DNA of 64,000 nucleotides from positions 212,076 to 276,075 of the forward strand of contig CAVXHJ010000024.1 of NCBI GenBank assembly GCA_963761435.1, in the 5' to 3' direction. The notes under the pieces are model-generated. The model saw nothing but the letters and a program-made list of their open reading frames with translations. It made no database searches and had not been told where the DNA came from. Position numbers and translations under genes: made by a program. This stretch comes from Roseiarcus sp963761435. GTDB lineage: Bacteria; Pseudomonadota; Alphaproteobacteria; Rhizobiales; Beijerinckiaceae. Below, in pieces: positions 36,001-47,656 of the stretch. Numbering within the stretch: the stretch's first letter is position 1; the number at the start of each line of letters is the position of its first letter.

Positions 36001-36729
36001 ATGGCTGACGTCTCCTTCCCGGCCGCGTTCGGCGCGGGCCTGCTCTCCTTCGTCTCGCCCTGCGTGCTGCCGCTCGCGGCTCCCTATCTCTGCTATCTCG
36101 CGGGGGCGAGCGTCGAAGCGCTGGCCGATGAGAGCGAGACCAAGGCCAGGCGTGACATCCTGGTCACCGCGCTCCTGTTCGTGGCGGGATTCTCGACCGT
36201 GTTCGTCGGCCTCGGCGCTACCGCGTCGGCGCTGGGGGGGGTGCTCAGGCAGTGGAGCCATGCGCTGTCGATCGTCGCCGGAATTGGCGTGGTCCTGATG
36301 GGCCTGCACTTTCTCGGCGTCTTCAGAATCGGCGCGATGCTGCGCGAGAAGCGGCTTGAGATCGAAAAACCTGCGGGCCTTTGGAGCGCCTACCCGATGG
36401 GCTTCGCCTTTGCGCTCGGCTGGACGCCCTGCATAGGCCCGATCCTGGCCGCCATTCTTGCGGTTGCGGGCAGTCGGGAGACGGTCGCCAGCGGCGCGGC
36501 GCTGCTCGCCGTCTACAGCCTCGGGCTCGGCGTGCCCTTCATCCTAGCCGCCGCCGCCATGGGTCCGTTCATGCGCGCCACACGCCATCTGCGCAAGCAA
36601 TTCGGACGAATTGAGAAAGCGGTCGGCGTTCTTTTGGTCGCAACCGGCGTCGCGTTCCTGACCGGCGGCTTCCAGAACGTCTCCATCTGGCTCATCGAGA
36701 CCTTCCCGCAGTTCGGGCAGATCGGATGA
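36001..36729 (+). CDS. ccdA: CcdA-type cytochrome c biogenesis / thiol-disulfide transporter
   Basis: About 242 residues from ATG 36001; a TTG at 35965 is possible but has no ribosome site. Six membrane helices are predicted, with the reactive cysteines in VSPCVLPLAAPYLC and GWTPCIGPIL that shuttle electrons from cytoplasmic thioredoxin to the periplasm. This DsbD-beta-like protein keeps apocytochrome c and other periplasmic thiols reduced. It lies 66 bases downstream of the PEPxxWA gene on the same strand; no other cytochrome c maturation gene is adjacent. Confidence 0.88.
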   Translation: MADVSFPAAFGAGLLSFVSPCVLPLAAPYLCYLAGASVEALADESETKARRDILVTALLFVAGFSTVFVGLGATASALGGVLRQWSHALSIVAGIGVVLMGLHFLGVFRIGAMLREKRLEIEKPAGLWSAYPMGFAFALGWTPCIGPILAAILAVAGSRETVASGAALLAVYSLGLGVPFILAAAAMGPFMRATRHLRKQFGRIEKAVGVLLVATGVAFLTGGFQNVSIWLIETFPQFGQIG

Positions 36730-36742
36730 CGCCGTGAAATGA

Positions 36743-36768
36743 GAAGCCCGCCGTCTCGGGCGGGCTTC
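36743..36768. terminator. Shared hairpin terminator between ccdA and livK
   Basis: A perfect 10-bp stem GAAGCCCGCC/GGCGGGCTTC with a six-base loop, placed just after the ccdA stop and 55 bases beyond the convergent livK stop. The T-tract is weak (TTCCTTG). Its position in a convergent gap supports bidirectional termination. Confidence 0.75.
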
Positions 36769-36822
36769 CTTGATTGCGAAAGCAAGGCCGCGGGACGCGA
36801 TCCGTCCCGCAAACCAAGCGTG

Positions 36823-37944
36823 TCAGGACTTGTTCTGCTGGTAGGTAATCTTGCCGTCGGGCCCTTTCTCCCAGGTGTACCAGACGTAGTCGACGGTCGT
36901 GCGGTCACCCTTCTTGTCATAGGCGATCGGGCCGATCACGGTGTTGAACGTCATGCCGGAGTGCATGGCTTCCGCGACCTTCTTCGGATCGAGCGACTTC
37001 GCCTTCTCGGCCGCTTGCTTCATGATCTGGACGGCGGCGTAGGAATAGAGCGTATAGGCCTCCGGATCGAAATTCTTCGCCTTGAACTCGGCTACGACGT
37101 CCTTCGCCGCCGGATTGTTGCGCGGATCGGGGCCGAACGACATCAGCGTGCCCTCGACGCCCGGGCCGCCGATTTGCGAGAACTCGTTGTCGGTGATGCC
37201 GTCGCCGGAGATCATGACGGTCTTCAGGCCCTGGTCGCGCATCTGGCGGATGATGAGACCGCCTTCGGTGTGCAGGCCGCCCCACATCAGATAGTCCGCG
37301 CCGGATTCCTTGATCTTGGAGACGATCGCCGAATAGTCCTTTTCGCCGGTGTTGACGCCTTCGTAGAGGACTTCCTTGAGGCCAAACTTGTGCATGTCCT
37401 CAAGCGCGGCGTCGGCGAGGCCCTTGCCGTAGGTGGTCTTGTCGTGGACGACCGCGATCTTCTTGCCCTTAAGGTGGTCGCGCGCGTATTCAGCCCACAG
37501 CAAACCCTGCTGGTCGTCGCGCCCGCAGGTGCGGAACGCGTCCCAAAGATTGCGGTCTGTGACCTTCGGGTTGGTGGCCGAAGGCGTGATGAACAGGAGG
37601 CCGTTTTCGGAATAGACGTCGGAAGCGGGGATCGTCACGCCGGAATTGAAGTGGCCAACCACAAATTTGACCCCGTCGCCGACAAACTTGTTGGCGACCG
37701 ACACGCCCTGCTTCGGATCGGAGACGTCGTCGCCCTGCTCGAGGGTGATCTGCTGGCCGAGAATGCCGCCGGCCTTGTTGATGTCGTCAACCGCCTGCTG
37801 CGTGCCTTGAACGAGCTGAGCGCCAAAGGCCGCGTTCGGACCGGTGATCGGACCCGCGACGCCCATCTTTATCTGAGCGCTGGCGGCGCCAGAAAACGCC
37901 AGGGCCGCGACAAGCGCGACGCCGGACAACCAATGTTTAGTCAT
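36823..37944 (-). CDS. livK: Branched-chain amino acid ABC transporter substrate-binding protein LivK
   Basis: 373 residues with a signal peptide (VALVAALAFSGAASA) and a type I periplasmic binding protein fold: IKMGVAGPITGPNAAFGAQ, GDDVSDPKQGVSVANKFV and VGHFNSGVTIPAS. It delivers leucine/isoleucine/valine or related amino acids, amides or aromatic acids to LivHMGF. Unusually it is the last gene of the cluster, after livF and the DUF6867 gene, separated by a 149-base gap that may hold its own promoter for higher expression. The GAGAAGTCC-type tail is absent; transcription ends at the shared hairpin at 36743. Confidence 0.92.
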   Translation of the reverse strand: MTKHWLSGVALVAALAFSGAASAQIKMGVAGPITGPNAAFGAQLVQGTQQAVDDINKAGGILGQQITLEQGDDVSDPKQGVSVANKFVGDGVKFVVGHFNSGVTIPASDVYSENGLLFITPSATNPKVTDRNLWDAFRTCGRDDQQGLLWAEYARDHLKGKKIAVVHDKTTYGKGLADAALEDMHKFGLKEVLYEGVNTGEKDYSAIVSKIKESGADYLMWGGLHTEGGLIIRQMRDQGLKTVMISGDGITDNEFSQIGGPGVEGTLMSFGPDPRNNPAAKDVVAEFKAKNFDPEAYTLYSYAAVQIMKQAAEKAKSLDPKKVAEAMHSGMTFNTVIGPIAYDKKGDRTTVDYVWYTWEKGPDGKITYQQNKS

Positions 37945-38093
37945 TCAGTTACTCCCTTGAGTTGCGGGCGCCCGGCCCTCCCTGCGCCCGTCGGCAGAAA
38001 CGCAATTCCACCTTGGGCGCGGATACTTTCTCTTTTTTGGTCAAGAGTCACCTTAAAAAACGCACAGGTGAATTCGGTTCGAGGGCAAGTCAT

Positions 38094-38449
38094 TCAGCCT
38101 TGGCCCTTCGCCCGCCAATTCAGTCCCGAGCGTTCATAGGCCCAGGAATATTGCGTCGCCATCTGCCTCGACCGCATCGCCCGGTAACCGAGGACGCCAA
38201 CCGCCATCGTCCAAATATAGGCGATGATAAAGAAGACTGGCGACAGCAACGGCTCGCCGTAAAGCGCGTAATGCAGGAAGCGTACGCCTGCGGTGAGAAA
38301 GACCATATAGAACGCCAGCATCGCCAACGGCCGCCAGGTTTGGGCCATCGCCCGCCCGGTCGCCCAGGCGCCCAGCCCCCCCAGCACGAGCGTCAGGAGG
38401 ATGAAGGTTAAGAGACCGTAAGGCGTGTCCGCCCACAGGATGCCGGCCA

Positions 38450-38450
<1 letters not shown>
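38094..38450 (-). CDS. DUF6867-type small membrane protein of the liv operon
   Basis: 118 residues with three hydrophobic segments (LLTFILLTLVLGGLGAW, LAMLAFYMVFLTAGV, VFFIIAYIWTMAVGVLGY) and a polar C-terminal tail. The ATG at 38450 shares one base with the livF stop (TGATG). Proteins of this kind occur after livF in Hyphomicrobiales liv operons and have no assigned function. Tight coupling to livF suggests a role in transporter assembly or regulation, but that is inference. Confidence 0.75.
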
Positions 38451-39192
<742 letters not shown>

Positions 39193-39196
<4 letters not shown>

Positions 39197-40104
39197 TGCT
39201 CCAATTCCTTCTCGATCTGTTCGACTTCGTCCTCGTCGGCGACGCCGAGATAGGCGGCGATCACCTTCGGGTCGGCGCGCACCTCCGCCGGCGTGCCGTC
39301 GGCGATCTTCACCCCGTAGTCGAGCACCACCACGTGATCGGAGATTTGCATGACCACCGACATGTCGTGTTCGATCAACAACACCGACGTGTTGTGTTCG
39401 GCGCGGATCGACCGCAGCAGCGCATTGAGGTCGGCGGATTCGCGCGGGTTGAGGCCGGCGGCCGGCTCGTCGAGGCAGAGAAGCACGGGATCGGTGCACA
39501 TCGCCCGCGCGATCTCGAGCCGCCGCTGGGCGCCGTAGGGCAATTCGCCCGCCGGATCGTCGGCCCGGTCCATGAGTCCGATCTTGTCCAGCCAGTACTT
39601 CGCCCGCTCGATCGCTTCGGCTTCCTTCCTGCGATAGCTCGGCGCCCCGACAAGGCCGAGCACGGTGAAGCCGCTCGCGAACATGAGCGCGTTGTGATGA
39701 GCGACCAGCAGGTTTTCGAGCGCCGTCATGCCCTGGAACAGCCGGATGTTCTGGAAAGTGCGCGCCACCCGCGCCTTGCGGGCGATTTCGTGGTCGGGCA
39801 TGCGCTCCAGCAGAAAGAGTTCGCCGTTGGCGGTCGTCGCGTGGCGGCCGCTCGTGCGCGTGACGGCCGCGACGTCCTCAGGCGTGGCGATGCCGTCGCG
39901 CGCAAGCGCGAGTCGCCCTTCGGTCGGTTTGTAGAAACCGGTGACGCAGTTGAAGACCGTCGTCTTGCCCGCGCCGTTCGGGCCAATGAGCGCGGTGATG
40001 TCGCCGCGCCCGACCGAGAAGCTGAAGGCGTTCACCGCGACAAGGCCGCCGAACCGCATCGTGAGGTTCTCGACCGCGAGCAGCGTGCTGTCCACCCAGT
40101 TCAT
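39193..40104 (-). CDS. livG: Branched-chain amino acid ABC transporter ATPase LivG
   Basis: 303 residues. It has Walker A GPNGAGKTT, the LivG-type Q-loop VARTFQNIRLFQGMT, signature-region ELPYGAQRRLEIARAM, Walker B LLCLDEPAAGLNP and LLIEHDMSVVM. An insertion after the Walker A region (residues ~72-100) makes it longer than E. coli LivG, which is common in rhizobial homologues. The start ATG (40104) shares a base with the corrected livM stop (TGATG). In the uncorrected sequence it appears fused to livM; this is an effect of the livM frameshift. Confidence 0.94.
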
Positions 40105-41562
40105 CAGCCGTGCCCCTCTTTGACAAGGCTGCCAGACACGGCTTTTTGCTCCTTGAGAAAGACCGATGGCAGGCGCGTCGACACGAGGCCGCGCGGTTTC
40201 CAGATCATCATGATGACCATCGCCGCCCCGAACAGCAGCATGCGATATTGGGTCGGGTCGAAGTCCGCGCCGAAGATGGCCTTCATCCAGTCGAGCTCGC
40301 GCATGAGTTCGGGAACGCCGATCATCACCGCGGCGGCGATGGCGACCCCGAGCTGAGACCCCATGCCCCCGAGCACGACGATGGCGAGGATCGTCGCCGA
40401 ATTCGATGAAGGTGAAGCTCTCGGGACTGACAAACCCCTGGCGCACGGAAAAGAACGAACCGGCAAAGCCGCCGAACATCGCCCCCAGCGCGAAGGCGGT
40501 CAATTTGGTGTTGGTCGTGTTGATGCCGAGCGACCGGCAGGCGATCTCGTCCTCCCGCAACGCTTCCCAGGCCCGTCCGATCGGCAGCCGGCGGAGCCTC
40601 ACGGTGACGAAATTGGTCAGGAGCGCAAGGGCGAGGATCAGATAGAAGAGAAAAATGGTGCGGTAGATCGGGGTGAAGGGCAGATGGAAGATCGCCGCAA
40701 ATCCGTTGTCGTCATCGGTGAACGGAATGCCGAAGAACGAGACATGCGGAATGCCGCTGATGCCGGCGTAGCCGTTCGTCAAATCGACCCAGTTTATGAG
40801 GACCATGCGGATGATTTCGCCGAACGCGAGCGTCACGATGGCCAGATAGTCGCCTCTGAGTCTGAGGACGGGAAAGCCGAGAATGACCCCCCACATCGCG
40901 GCCAGGATTCCAGCCAGCGGCAGACAGATCCAGAACGACAGACCGAAGGTGGTCGAGAGCAGCGCGTAGGAATAGGCGCCGACCGCGTAGAAAGCGACAT
41001 ATCCGAGATCGAGCAGGCCGGCGAGGCCGACCACGATGTTCAGTCCCCAGCCCAGCATCACGTAGATCAGGATCTGGACGCCGTAGTTGTTGATCCACTT
41101 CAGCGAGGCGCCGGGGCCGAGGAGGCCAAGGGCCAGGAGCGGGAACACGATGACCAGACCGAGCGCGAACGGGCCGAAATAGCGTCCGAACGCCACCCTG
41201 GCGGCCGACGGCGGCGCCGTGCCCTCGCCCTCACGCGCCGCCTGCGCCAGCGCGCCGCCCATGCCGCCCGCGGCGACCGAGCCGACGCGGTCGAACCAGA
41301 TCCGCCAATCGGCGCGCGCCATCTGGCGCAGGAAAACGAACAGGAAGACGATTGCCGCAATTCCACACGAGAGCGGCCAGCGCCCAATCAGGACAAGCTC
41401 GTTCTCGATGTTCAATTCGGCGTGGTAGCTGATGATCGGGAAGCAGAGGCCGAAGGCGACGAGCGCCGCCGCTGCAGCGGTGCGAAGCGCGGGAACAAGC
41501 TGCCCCGCGCTTTCGACGGGTTCCGCAAGTTCGGACGTTTGCGAGGGAGCGGTCATGTTCAA
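40104..41562 (-). CDS. livM: Branched-chain amino acid ABC transporter permease LivM (frameshift)
   Basis: Corrected length 485 residues. After an N-terminal extension of ~110 residues with two hydrophobic stretches come the LivM core helices (VMLGWGLNIVVGLAGLLDLGYVAFYAVGA region) and the cytoplasmic loop GRAWEALREDEIACRSLGIN. The frame breaks at FTFIE; the next frame continues SATILAIVVLGGMGSQLG and ends KEGHG at 40104. Removing one A/T pair from the GAATTC at 40399-40404 restores it. ATG 41562 overlaps the livH stop. Confidence 0.9.
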
Positions 41563-42479
41563 ACCTTCTCCACTTCAGGTCGCCCAAGAATGCCGGAAGG
41601 CATGAAGATCAAGGTGATGGCGAGTATCATGAACGCCGCCACGTCCTTGTAGTCGGTGGTGAAATAAGACGACCAGAACACCTCGATGAGCCCGATCAGG
41701 AGGCCGCCGAGCACAGCGCCGGGCAAGGAGCCGATTCCGCCCAGCACGGCGGCGGTGAACGCCTTCACTCCCGGCACGAAGCCGTCGGCGAAATTCACCA
41801 CCCCGTAGTAGATGACAAACATGACGCCGGCGACCGCCGCGAGCGCGGCGCCGATCACGAAGGTGATCGAGATCGTTGCATCGACGTCGATCCCGAGCAG
41901 CGCCGCCATCTTGCGATCCTGCTCGCAAGCGCGCTGCGCCCGCCCAAGCGAGGTGTGCTGAACGAGGTACCAGAAGGCGGCGAGCAGAATGGCCGTGACC
42001 ACGACGATCAGGATCTGGCGCACGGATAGAGTGACCTGGTATGCGCCCCCGACTCCGGTCAGATTGAAGACGTGATTGGGCAATTGAGGCGCAGGCTTGT
42101 TGCGCGGCCCTTGAACAACCTGGACGAAATTTGACAGGAAGATCGACATGCCGATCGCCGAAATCAGCGGCGCTAACCGGAACGATCCGCGTAGTGGCCG
42201 GTAGGCGAGTCGTTCGATCGCCCAGTTCCACAGCCCGGTTAGCGCCATGGCCGCGACCATCACCACGACAAACACGAGCGGCAGCGAGCCCAGGTGGAGA
42301 ATCTGGGTCAAAATCATGAATATGATCAACGCGATGAAGGCTGACAGCATGAACACGTCGCCATGGGCGAAATTGACCATGCCGATGATGCCGAAAACCA
42401 TCGTGTAGCCGATGGCGATGAGTCCGTAGATCGACCCGAGCGTCAGCCCGTTAATCAGCTGCTGGAGGAAATTATCCAT
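41559..42479 (-). CDS. livH: Branched-chain amino acid ABC transporter permease LivH
   Basis: 306 residues from ATG 42479 (MDNFLQQLINGLTLGSIYG), with AGG seven bases upstream; the frame extends further upstream but that part is not protein-like. Eight membrane helices, GIIGMVNFAHGDVFML near the start, the cytoplasmic loop SLGRAQRACEQDRKMAALLGID, and GGIGSLPGAVLGGL near the end. It is the first gene of livH-M-G-F-DUF6867-livK, all on the minus strand with overlapping junctions. Confidence 0.94.
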   Translation of the reverse strand: MDNFLQQLINGLTLGSIYGLIAIGYTMVFGIIGMVNFAHGDVFMLSAFIALIIFMILTQILHLGSLPLVFVVVMVAAMALTGLWNWAIERLAYRPLRGSFRLAPLISAIGMSIFLSNFVQVVQGPRNKPAPQLPNHVFNLTGVGGAYQVTLSVRQILIVVVTAILLAAFWYLVQHTSLGRAQRACEQDRKMAALLGIDVDATISITFVIGAALAAVAGVMFVIYYGVVNFADGFVPGVKAFTAAVLGGIGSLPGAVLGGLLIGLIEVFWSSYFTTDYKDVAAFMILAITLIFMPSGILGRPEVEKV

Positions 42480-42947
42480 GCGCCAACCTGCCCTCTTGTT
42501 TCTCTCCGCTTCGCAGGAAACGTGCCATTGACGTTCGGCCGCCCCGTTCTTCACCCGATGTCGATCCGCTGGTCTTGGTCAGCGGCGCGCTCGCGCTCTT
42601 TTATTCCACAGCCTAGCCGCCGGGCGCGCGCGCGGCAACTCGACCTTTGGCGCAATAATCCGCCGCCGGCCTTTGCGGCGGAGCCACGAGCCTGCGAGTG
42701 TAATTTCGAATGCGTAATATCCAGATAAATACTTCGGTTCGCGCGCGAGGCTATTCGGTCAGGGTCCGCGTGGAAGTCGCGACCCGGATCCAAGTGCAGA
42801 TTTGTCGAGCGTCACGCGAAAAAGCCCCAACGTCTTGATCTTTGCCGCGCGATGCGAAAAACTGTCACGAGGATTGCTTGCGGATTGAGAGCCGCGAGGG
42901 CGAATGCATAGCAGCGGAGGACGAGTCCGCGGAGGAAGGAAGCGTTC
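42480..42947. other. Divergent promoter region between liv and cox clusters
   Basis: 468 bases without a convincing gene. It must carry the livH promoter on one side and the coxG promoter on the other. A GC hairpin (CCGCCGCCGGCCTTTGCGGCGG, ~42660-42682, slightly imperfect) and an AT-rich patch around 42700-42735 (GCGTAATATCCAGATAAATAC) stand out. No recognised operator or sigma-54 motif was seen. Confidence 0.4.
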
Positions 42948-43588
42948 ATGGCCATGACGATGACGGGCGATGTCTCGTTGCCCGCCGCCAGGTCGAAGGT
43001 CTGGGCGCTGCTCAACGACCCCGAAGTGCTCAAGAGCTGCATCCCGGGCTGCGAGTCGCTGGAGAGAACCGGCGACAACGGCTTCGCCGCAGTGGTCAAG
43101 ACGAAGATCGGGCCGGTCTCCGCCACCTTCAGAGGCAAGGTCGAACTCTCCGACCTCGTGCCGCTCGTGGGCTACACCATCAGGGGCGAGGGCGAGGGCG
43201 GCATCGCCGGTTTCGCCAAGGGCGGGGCGAAAGTCTCGCTCGCGGACGCTCCGGGCGGCACGCAGCTGCACTATGACGTCGATGCTCACGTGGGCGGCAA
43301 GATCGCCCAGCTCGGCGCGCGTCTCATCGACGGCGTCGCCAAGAACATGTCCGACAAATTCTTCGCCAGTTTCGCCGCCATCGCGGCCGCTGCCGCCGCG
43401 CCGGCCGGAGCCGAGCTAGGCTCATCCGCGGCTGCAGCCGCCCCGCCAGTCGAATCGCCCGCCGCTCCCGCGGCGCAGCCCTCACGACCGCCGCCAGCGG
43501 CGCCCGTACGACCAACGCCCGCCGCGCCCGCGCAACTTGCGTCGCAAGCAGGGCCGACAAAAACGTCTTGGTTCAGGAGGATTCAGGA

Positions 43589-43613
<25 letters not shown>
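42948..43613 (+). CDS. coxG: CoxG-like SRPBCC family protein (CO dehydrogenase subunit G family)
   Basis: 221 residues. The first ~145 form an SRPBCC/START-like fold of the CoxG family (MTGDVSLPAARSKVWALLNDPEVLKSCIPGCESLE). A long Ala/Pro-rich linker then leads to a hydrophobic, amphipathic C-terminus (SWFRRIQEWFMSLWR), consistent with membrane anchoring of the hydroxylase. GGAGGAAGG precedes ATG 42948. CoxG homologues bind hydrophobic ligands such as quinones or help tether the enzyme to the membrane. Its end overlaps coxS by 25 bases. Confidence 0.9.
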
Positions 43614-44083
<470 letters not shown>

Positions 44084-44121
44084 TCAAGACGCTTCAAGCC
44101 GTTCCGAGGGAGAGAAACATC

Positions 44122-46489
44122 ATGAGCGCGACCGGCATTGGCGCATCCGTCAAACGCAAGGAAGACATCCGCTTCATCACCGGCAAGGGCCGCTATGTCG
44201 ACGACATCAACCGTCCGGGCCAGGCTTACGCCTTTTTCGTTCGTTCGCCCCATGCGCATGCGACGATCGACAAGATCGACGCGTCAGCGGCGCTGAAGTC
44301 GCCCGGGGTGGCCGCCGTGCTCACCGGCGCTGATGCGGCCGCTGACAAAATCGGCGCCCATATCGGAGGCGTCACGGTCCACTCCAAGGACGGTTCGCCG
44401 ATGAAAGTCGGCTCGTTTCCTGCCCTTGCTCATGGCAAGGCGCTCTATGTCGGGGACCCGGTGGCCGTCATAATCGCCAACTCGCTGGCGCAAGCCAAGG
44501 ACGCCGCGGAGAAGGTGGTCGTCGACTACGGCGTGTTGCCTGCAGTGATCGAAACAGCGCACGCAAACCAACCGGGCCAACCGCAAGTGCACGAATTCGC
44601 CCCGGGCAACACCGTGTTCAACTGGCACCTCGGCGACAAGGCCCCTACCGACGCGGCTTTCACCGCGGCGAAGCACGTTACAAAGCTTGATCTCGTCAAC
44701 AATCGAACGATCCCGAACGCGATGGAGCCGCGCGCGGCTCTGGGCGACTACGACGAGGGCACGGACGTCATAACCCTCCACACGACAAGTCAGAAATCCC
44801 CATCTCGCGCGAGTCGTCCTGTCCGCGTTCCAGGGCGTCGCGCCGGAGAACAAACTGCGCGTCATCGCGCCCGACGTGGGCGGCGGGTTCGGATCAAAAA
44901 TCTTTATATACAACGAGGAGACGGTCTGCGCCTGGGCGGCGAAGAAGATCAATCGGCCGGTGAAATGGACGGCCGAACGAACCGAGTCGTTTCTGACGGA
45001 CGCTCATGGTCGGGACCATGTCACGCATGCCGAACTGGCGCTTGACGCCAACGGCAAAATGCTCGGCTTGCGCGTGCACACAGTTGCTAACCTGGGGGCC
45101 TATCCTTCGACTTTCTGGTCGATGGTGCCGACGTGGCTATATGCGCCGCTCCTGTCCGGACAGTACAATATTCCTGCGATTTACGTGGAGGTCGACGGCG
45201 TCTACACCAACTCAACGCCGGTCGACGCCGTTCGCGGCGCTGGTCGGCCCGAGGCCACCTTCCTGATCGAGCGCATCGTCGAAAAGGCGGCTCGAGAGAC
45301 CGGGCGCGATTCGGTCGATTTTCGACGGAGGAACTTTGTAACGTCGTTCCCGCACCAAACCCCCGTGGTTCTCGCCTACGACGCAGGCGACTACCCGAAA
45401 GCGCTCGACAAGGCGCTCGAACTCGCCGACTACAAGGGCGTCGGCGCGCGGAAAGCGGCCTCGGCGGCCAAGGGCAAGCTACGCGGCGTGGGGATTTCCG
45501 CCTATATCGAAGCGTGTGGCCTCGCGCCTTCGCAAGTGGCCGGCTTCATGGGCGCCGGCGTCGGCCAGTGGGAGTCAGCCGAGGTTCGCGTTAACATGGT
45601 CGGGACGGTCGAGGTTCTGACGGGTTCGCACAGCCACGGCCAAGGCCACGAGACGACGTTCGCACAGCTTGTTTGCTCACGTCTGGGCATTCCGATCGAG
45701 AATGTCTCGATCGTCCATGGCGACACCGACAAGGTGCAGATGGGCATGGGCACCTATGGCTCACGCTCGGGCGCGGTCGGGATGTCGGCGATTTCGAAGG
45801 CGCTCGACAAGATCGAAGTCAAGGCCAAGAAAGTGGCGGGACACCTGCTCGAAGCCGCAGAAGGCGACATCGAGTTCAAAGACGGAAAATTCACCGTCAA
45901 GGGCACCGACAAGACGATCGACTGGGTTTCGGTCGCGTTGAACGCCTATACCGCACACAAGTTCAACGGCCAGGAACTCGAACCCGGCCTCAAGGAAACA
46001 GCGTTCTGGGATCCGAAGAACTTCACGTTCCCGGCCGGCGTGCACATCTGCGAACTCGAGATTGATCCGCAGACCGGCGTCGTGACGATCGACAGGTGGA
46101 CAGCGGTCGACGATTTCGGGAAGCTTATCAACCCGATGATCGTCGAGGGGCAAATCCACGGCGGGGTCGCGCAGGGGATCGGCCAAGCACTGATGGAAGG
46201 CGCGCGTCACGACGCCGACGGGCAACTCCTGACGGCGAGCTACATGGATTATTGCATGCCGCGCGCCGACGATCTGCCGTCGTTCAAGATCGATACGATC
46301 GAGACGCCCTGCCCATCCAATCCGCTCGGGATCAAGGGCTGCGGGGAAGCCGGCGCCATCGCCTCTCCGCCTGCCGTCATCAACGCCATCACCGACGCGC
46401 TCGGCCACGAAGATATCGCCATGCCGGCGACGCCGCAGGCCGTCTGGCGGGCGGCGCAGAAGGCTGTCACGAAACGCGCCGCCGAATGA
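44122..46489 (+). CDS. coxL: Molybdenum hydroxylase large subunit, form II CoxL-like (frameshift)
   Basis: Corrected length 788 residues. The N-terminal part (VKRKEDIRFITGKGRYVDDI...) breaks after LHTTSQ; the next frame reads NPHLARVVLSAFQGVAPENK and runs to 46489. Deleting one A from the AAA at 44794-44796 joins them. It binds molybdopterin cytosine dinucleotide: GGGFGSK, GQGHETT, the catalytic Glu in GCGEAGA. The active-site loop at ~369-375 is AVRGAGR. Form I CO dehydrogenases carry AYxCSFR; form II carry AYRGAGR. The Tyr-to-Val change and the lack of the active-site Cys mean that CO oxidation cannot be assumed. Confidence 0.9.
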
Positions 46490-46550
46490 ACCGAGCCCGG
46501 AAGCGGCGCTGAGCCGCCTCGCCTCACGATCTCGTTGGGAGAATTGAGAC

Positions 46551-47345
46551 ATGTACGCCTTTGAATATCTTCACCCCCGGACGCTCTCCGGCGCCGTCGC
46601 CGATCTGGCGAAACCGGACGCCAAGGCGCTAGCCGGCGGCATGACGCTTTTGCCGACCATGAAGCAGCGCCTGGCTTCGCCTGCCGCGCTCATCGATCTC
46701 AAGAGTGTGCCCGAGCTAACCGGGATCGCCCGGGAGGGCGACAATCTCGTCATCGGGGCGATGAGCCGCCACGCCGACGTCGCGGGCTCGAACGTGGTTC
46801 AGGCGGCGATCCCCGCGCTCGCCAAGCTCGCCGGGGGGATCGGCGATCCGCATGTGCGCAACATGGGCACGATCGGCGGCTCGCTCGCCAACAACGACCC
46901 CTCCGCCGACTACCCGGCGGCCGCGCTCGCGCTTGGCGCGACGATCGTCACCAACAAGCGCCGTATCGCCGCGCAGGATTTCTTCACCGGCCTCTTCGAG
47001 ACGGCGCTCGAGGCCGGTGAGCTCATCACGAGCGTGAGCTTCCCGGTCCCGCAGAAGGCGGCCTACATGAAATTCGCCAACCCGGCCTCGCGCTATGCGC
47101 TCGTCGGCGTTTTCGTCGCCAAGACCTCGAGCGGAGTTCGAGTCGCGGTGACCGGGGCGGGCGCGAACGGCGTCTTCCGCGCCAATGCGCTGGAAGCTGC
47201 GCTCGGCGCGAATTTCTCGCCGGCCGCGCTTGACGGCGTCTCGGCGCCCGCGAGCGGCCTCAATTCCGACCTCCACGCCGACGCCGACTATCGCGCCCAC
47301 CTCATCGGGGTCATGGCGAAGCGGGCGGTGGCGGCGGCGGGGTGA
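46551..47345 (+). CDS. coxM: Molybdenum hydroxylase FAD subunit CoxM
   Basis: 264 residues. The FAD-binding motifs AGGMTLLPTMK (~28-38) and TIGGSLANNDPSADYP (~107-122) are both present, followed by the CO dehydrogenase flavoprotein C-terminal domain. GGGAG lies nine bases before ATG 46551. It passes electrons from the CoxS clusters to the respiratory quinones, possibly via the membrane-tethered complex. It follows coxL after 61 bases and closes the structural part of the cluster. Confidence 0.93.
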   Translation: MYAFEYLHPRTLSGAVADLAKPDAKALAGGMTLLPTMKQRLASPAALIDLKSVPELTGIAREGDNLVIGAMSRHADVAGSNVVQAAIPALAKLAGGIGDPHVRNMGTIGGSLANNDPSADYPAAALALGATIVTNKRRIAAQDFFTGLFETALEAGELITSVSFPVPQKAAYMKFANPASRYALVGVFVAKTSSGVRVAVTGAGANGVFRANALEAALGANFSPAALDGVSAPASGLNSDLHADADYRAHLIGVMAKRAVAAAG

Positions 47346-47656
47346 AGAGCCCAGCGGCGGACAACGTCACGCCCGCGCTTGACGCGGCCGTCCACGCGAA
47401 CACAGGTTCGTCCGAATAGGGCTCAGCCGGGAAGATTGAGTTTATTGTTTCGGATGGCGACGGCTCACCGTGGATGGCCGGCTCAAAGGCCGGCCATGAC
47501 GGTTTTGCCGAAATGACAAGTCAAGAGACACTTGCGAGGAAAAAGTCCCCGACCAGGCCGCGGATCGAGCCTGAGGGCGAAGCAAGCCCTGCCGCCCCGA
47601 TGAGTGACTCAGCCAGCTCTTTGGTATTGCTCCGCCCGTGATAGGCTTCGCCGCAA
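47346..47656. other. Intergenic region with a short palindromic remnant
   Basis: 311 bases between coxM and moxR. At about 47470-47503 lies GTGGATGGCCGGCTCAAAGGCCGGCCATGACGG (hairpin arms ATGGCCGG/CCGGCCAT), a diverged stand-alone relative of the inner arms of the MITE-like element. No gene is seen. The gap may separate two transcripts or simply be an insertion within one operon. Confidence 0.45.
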
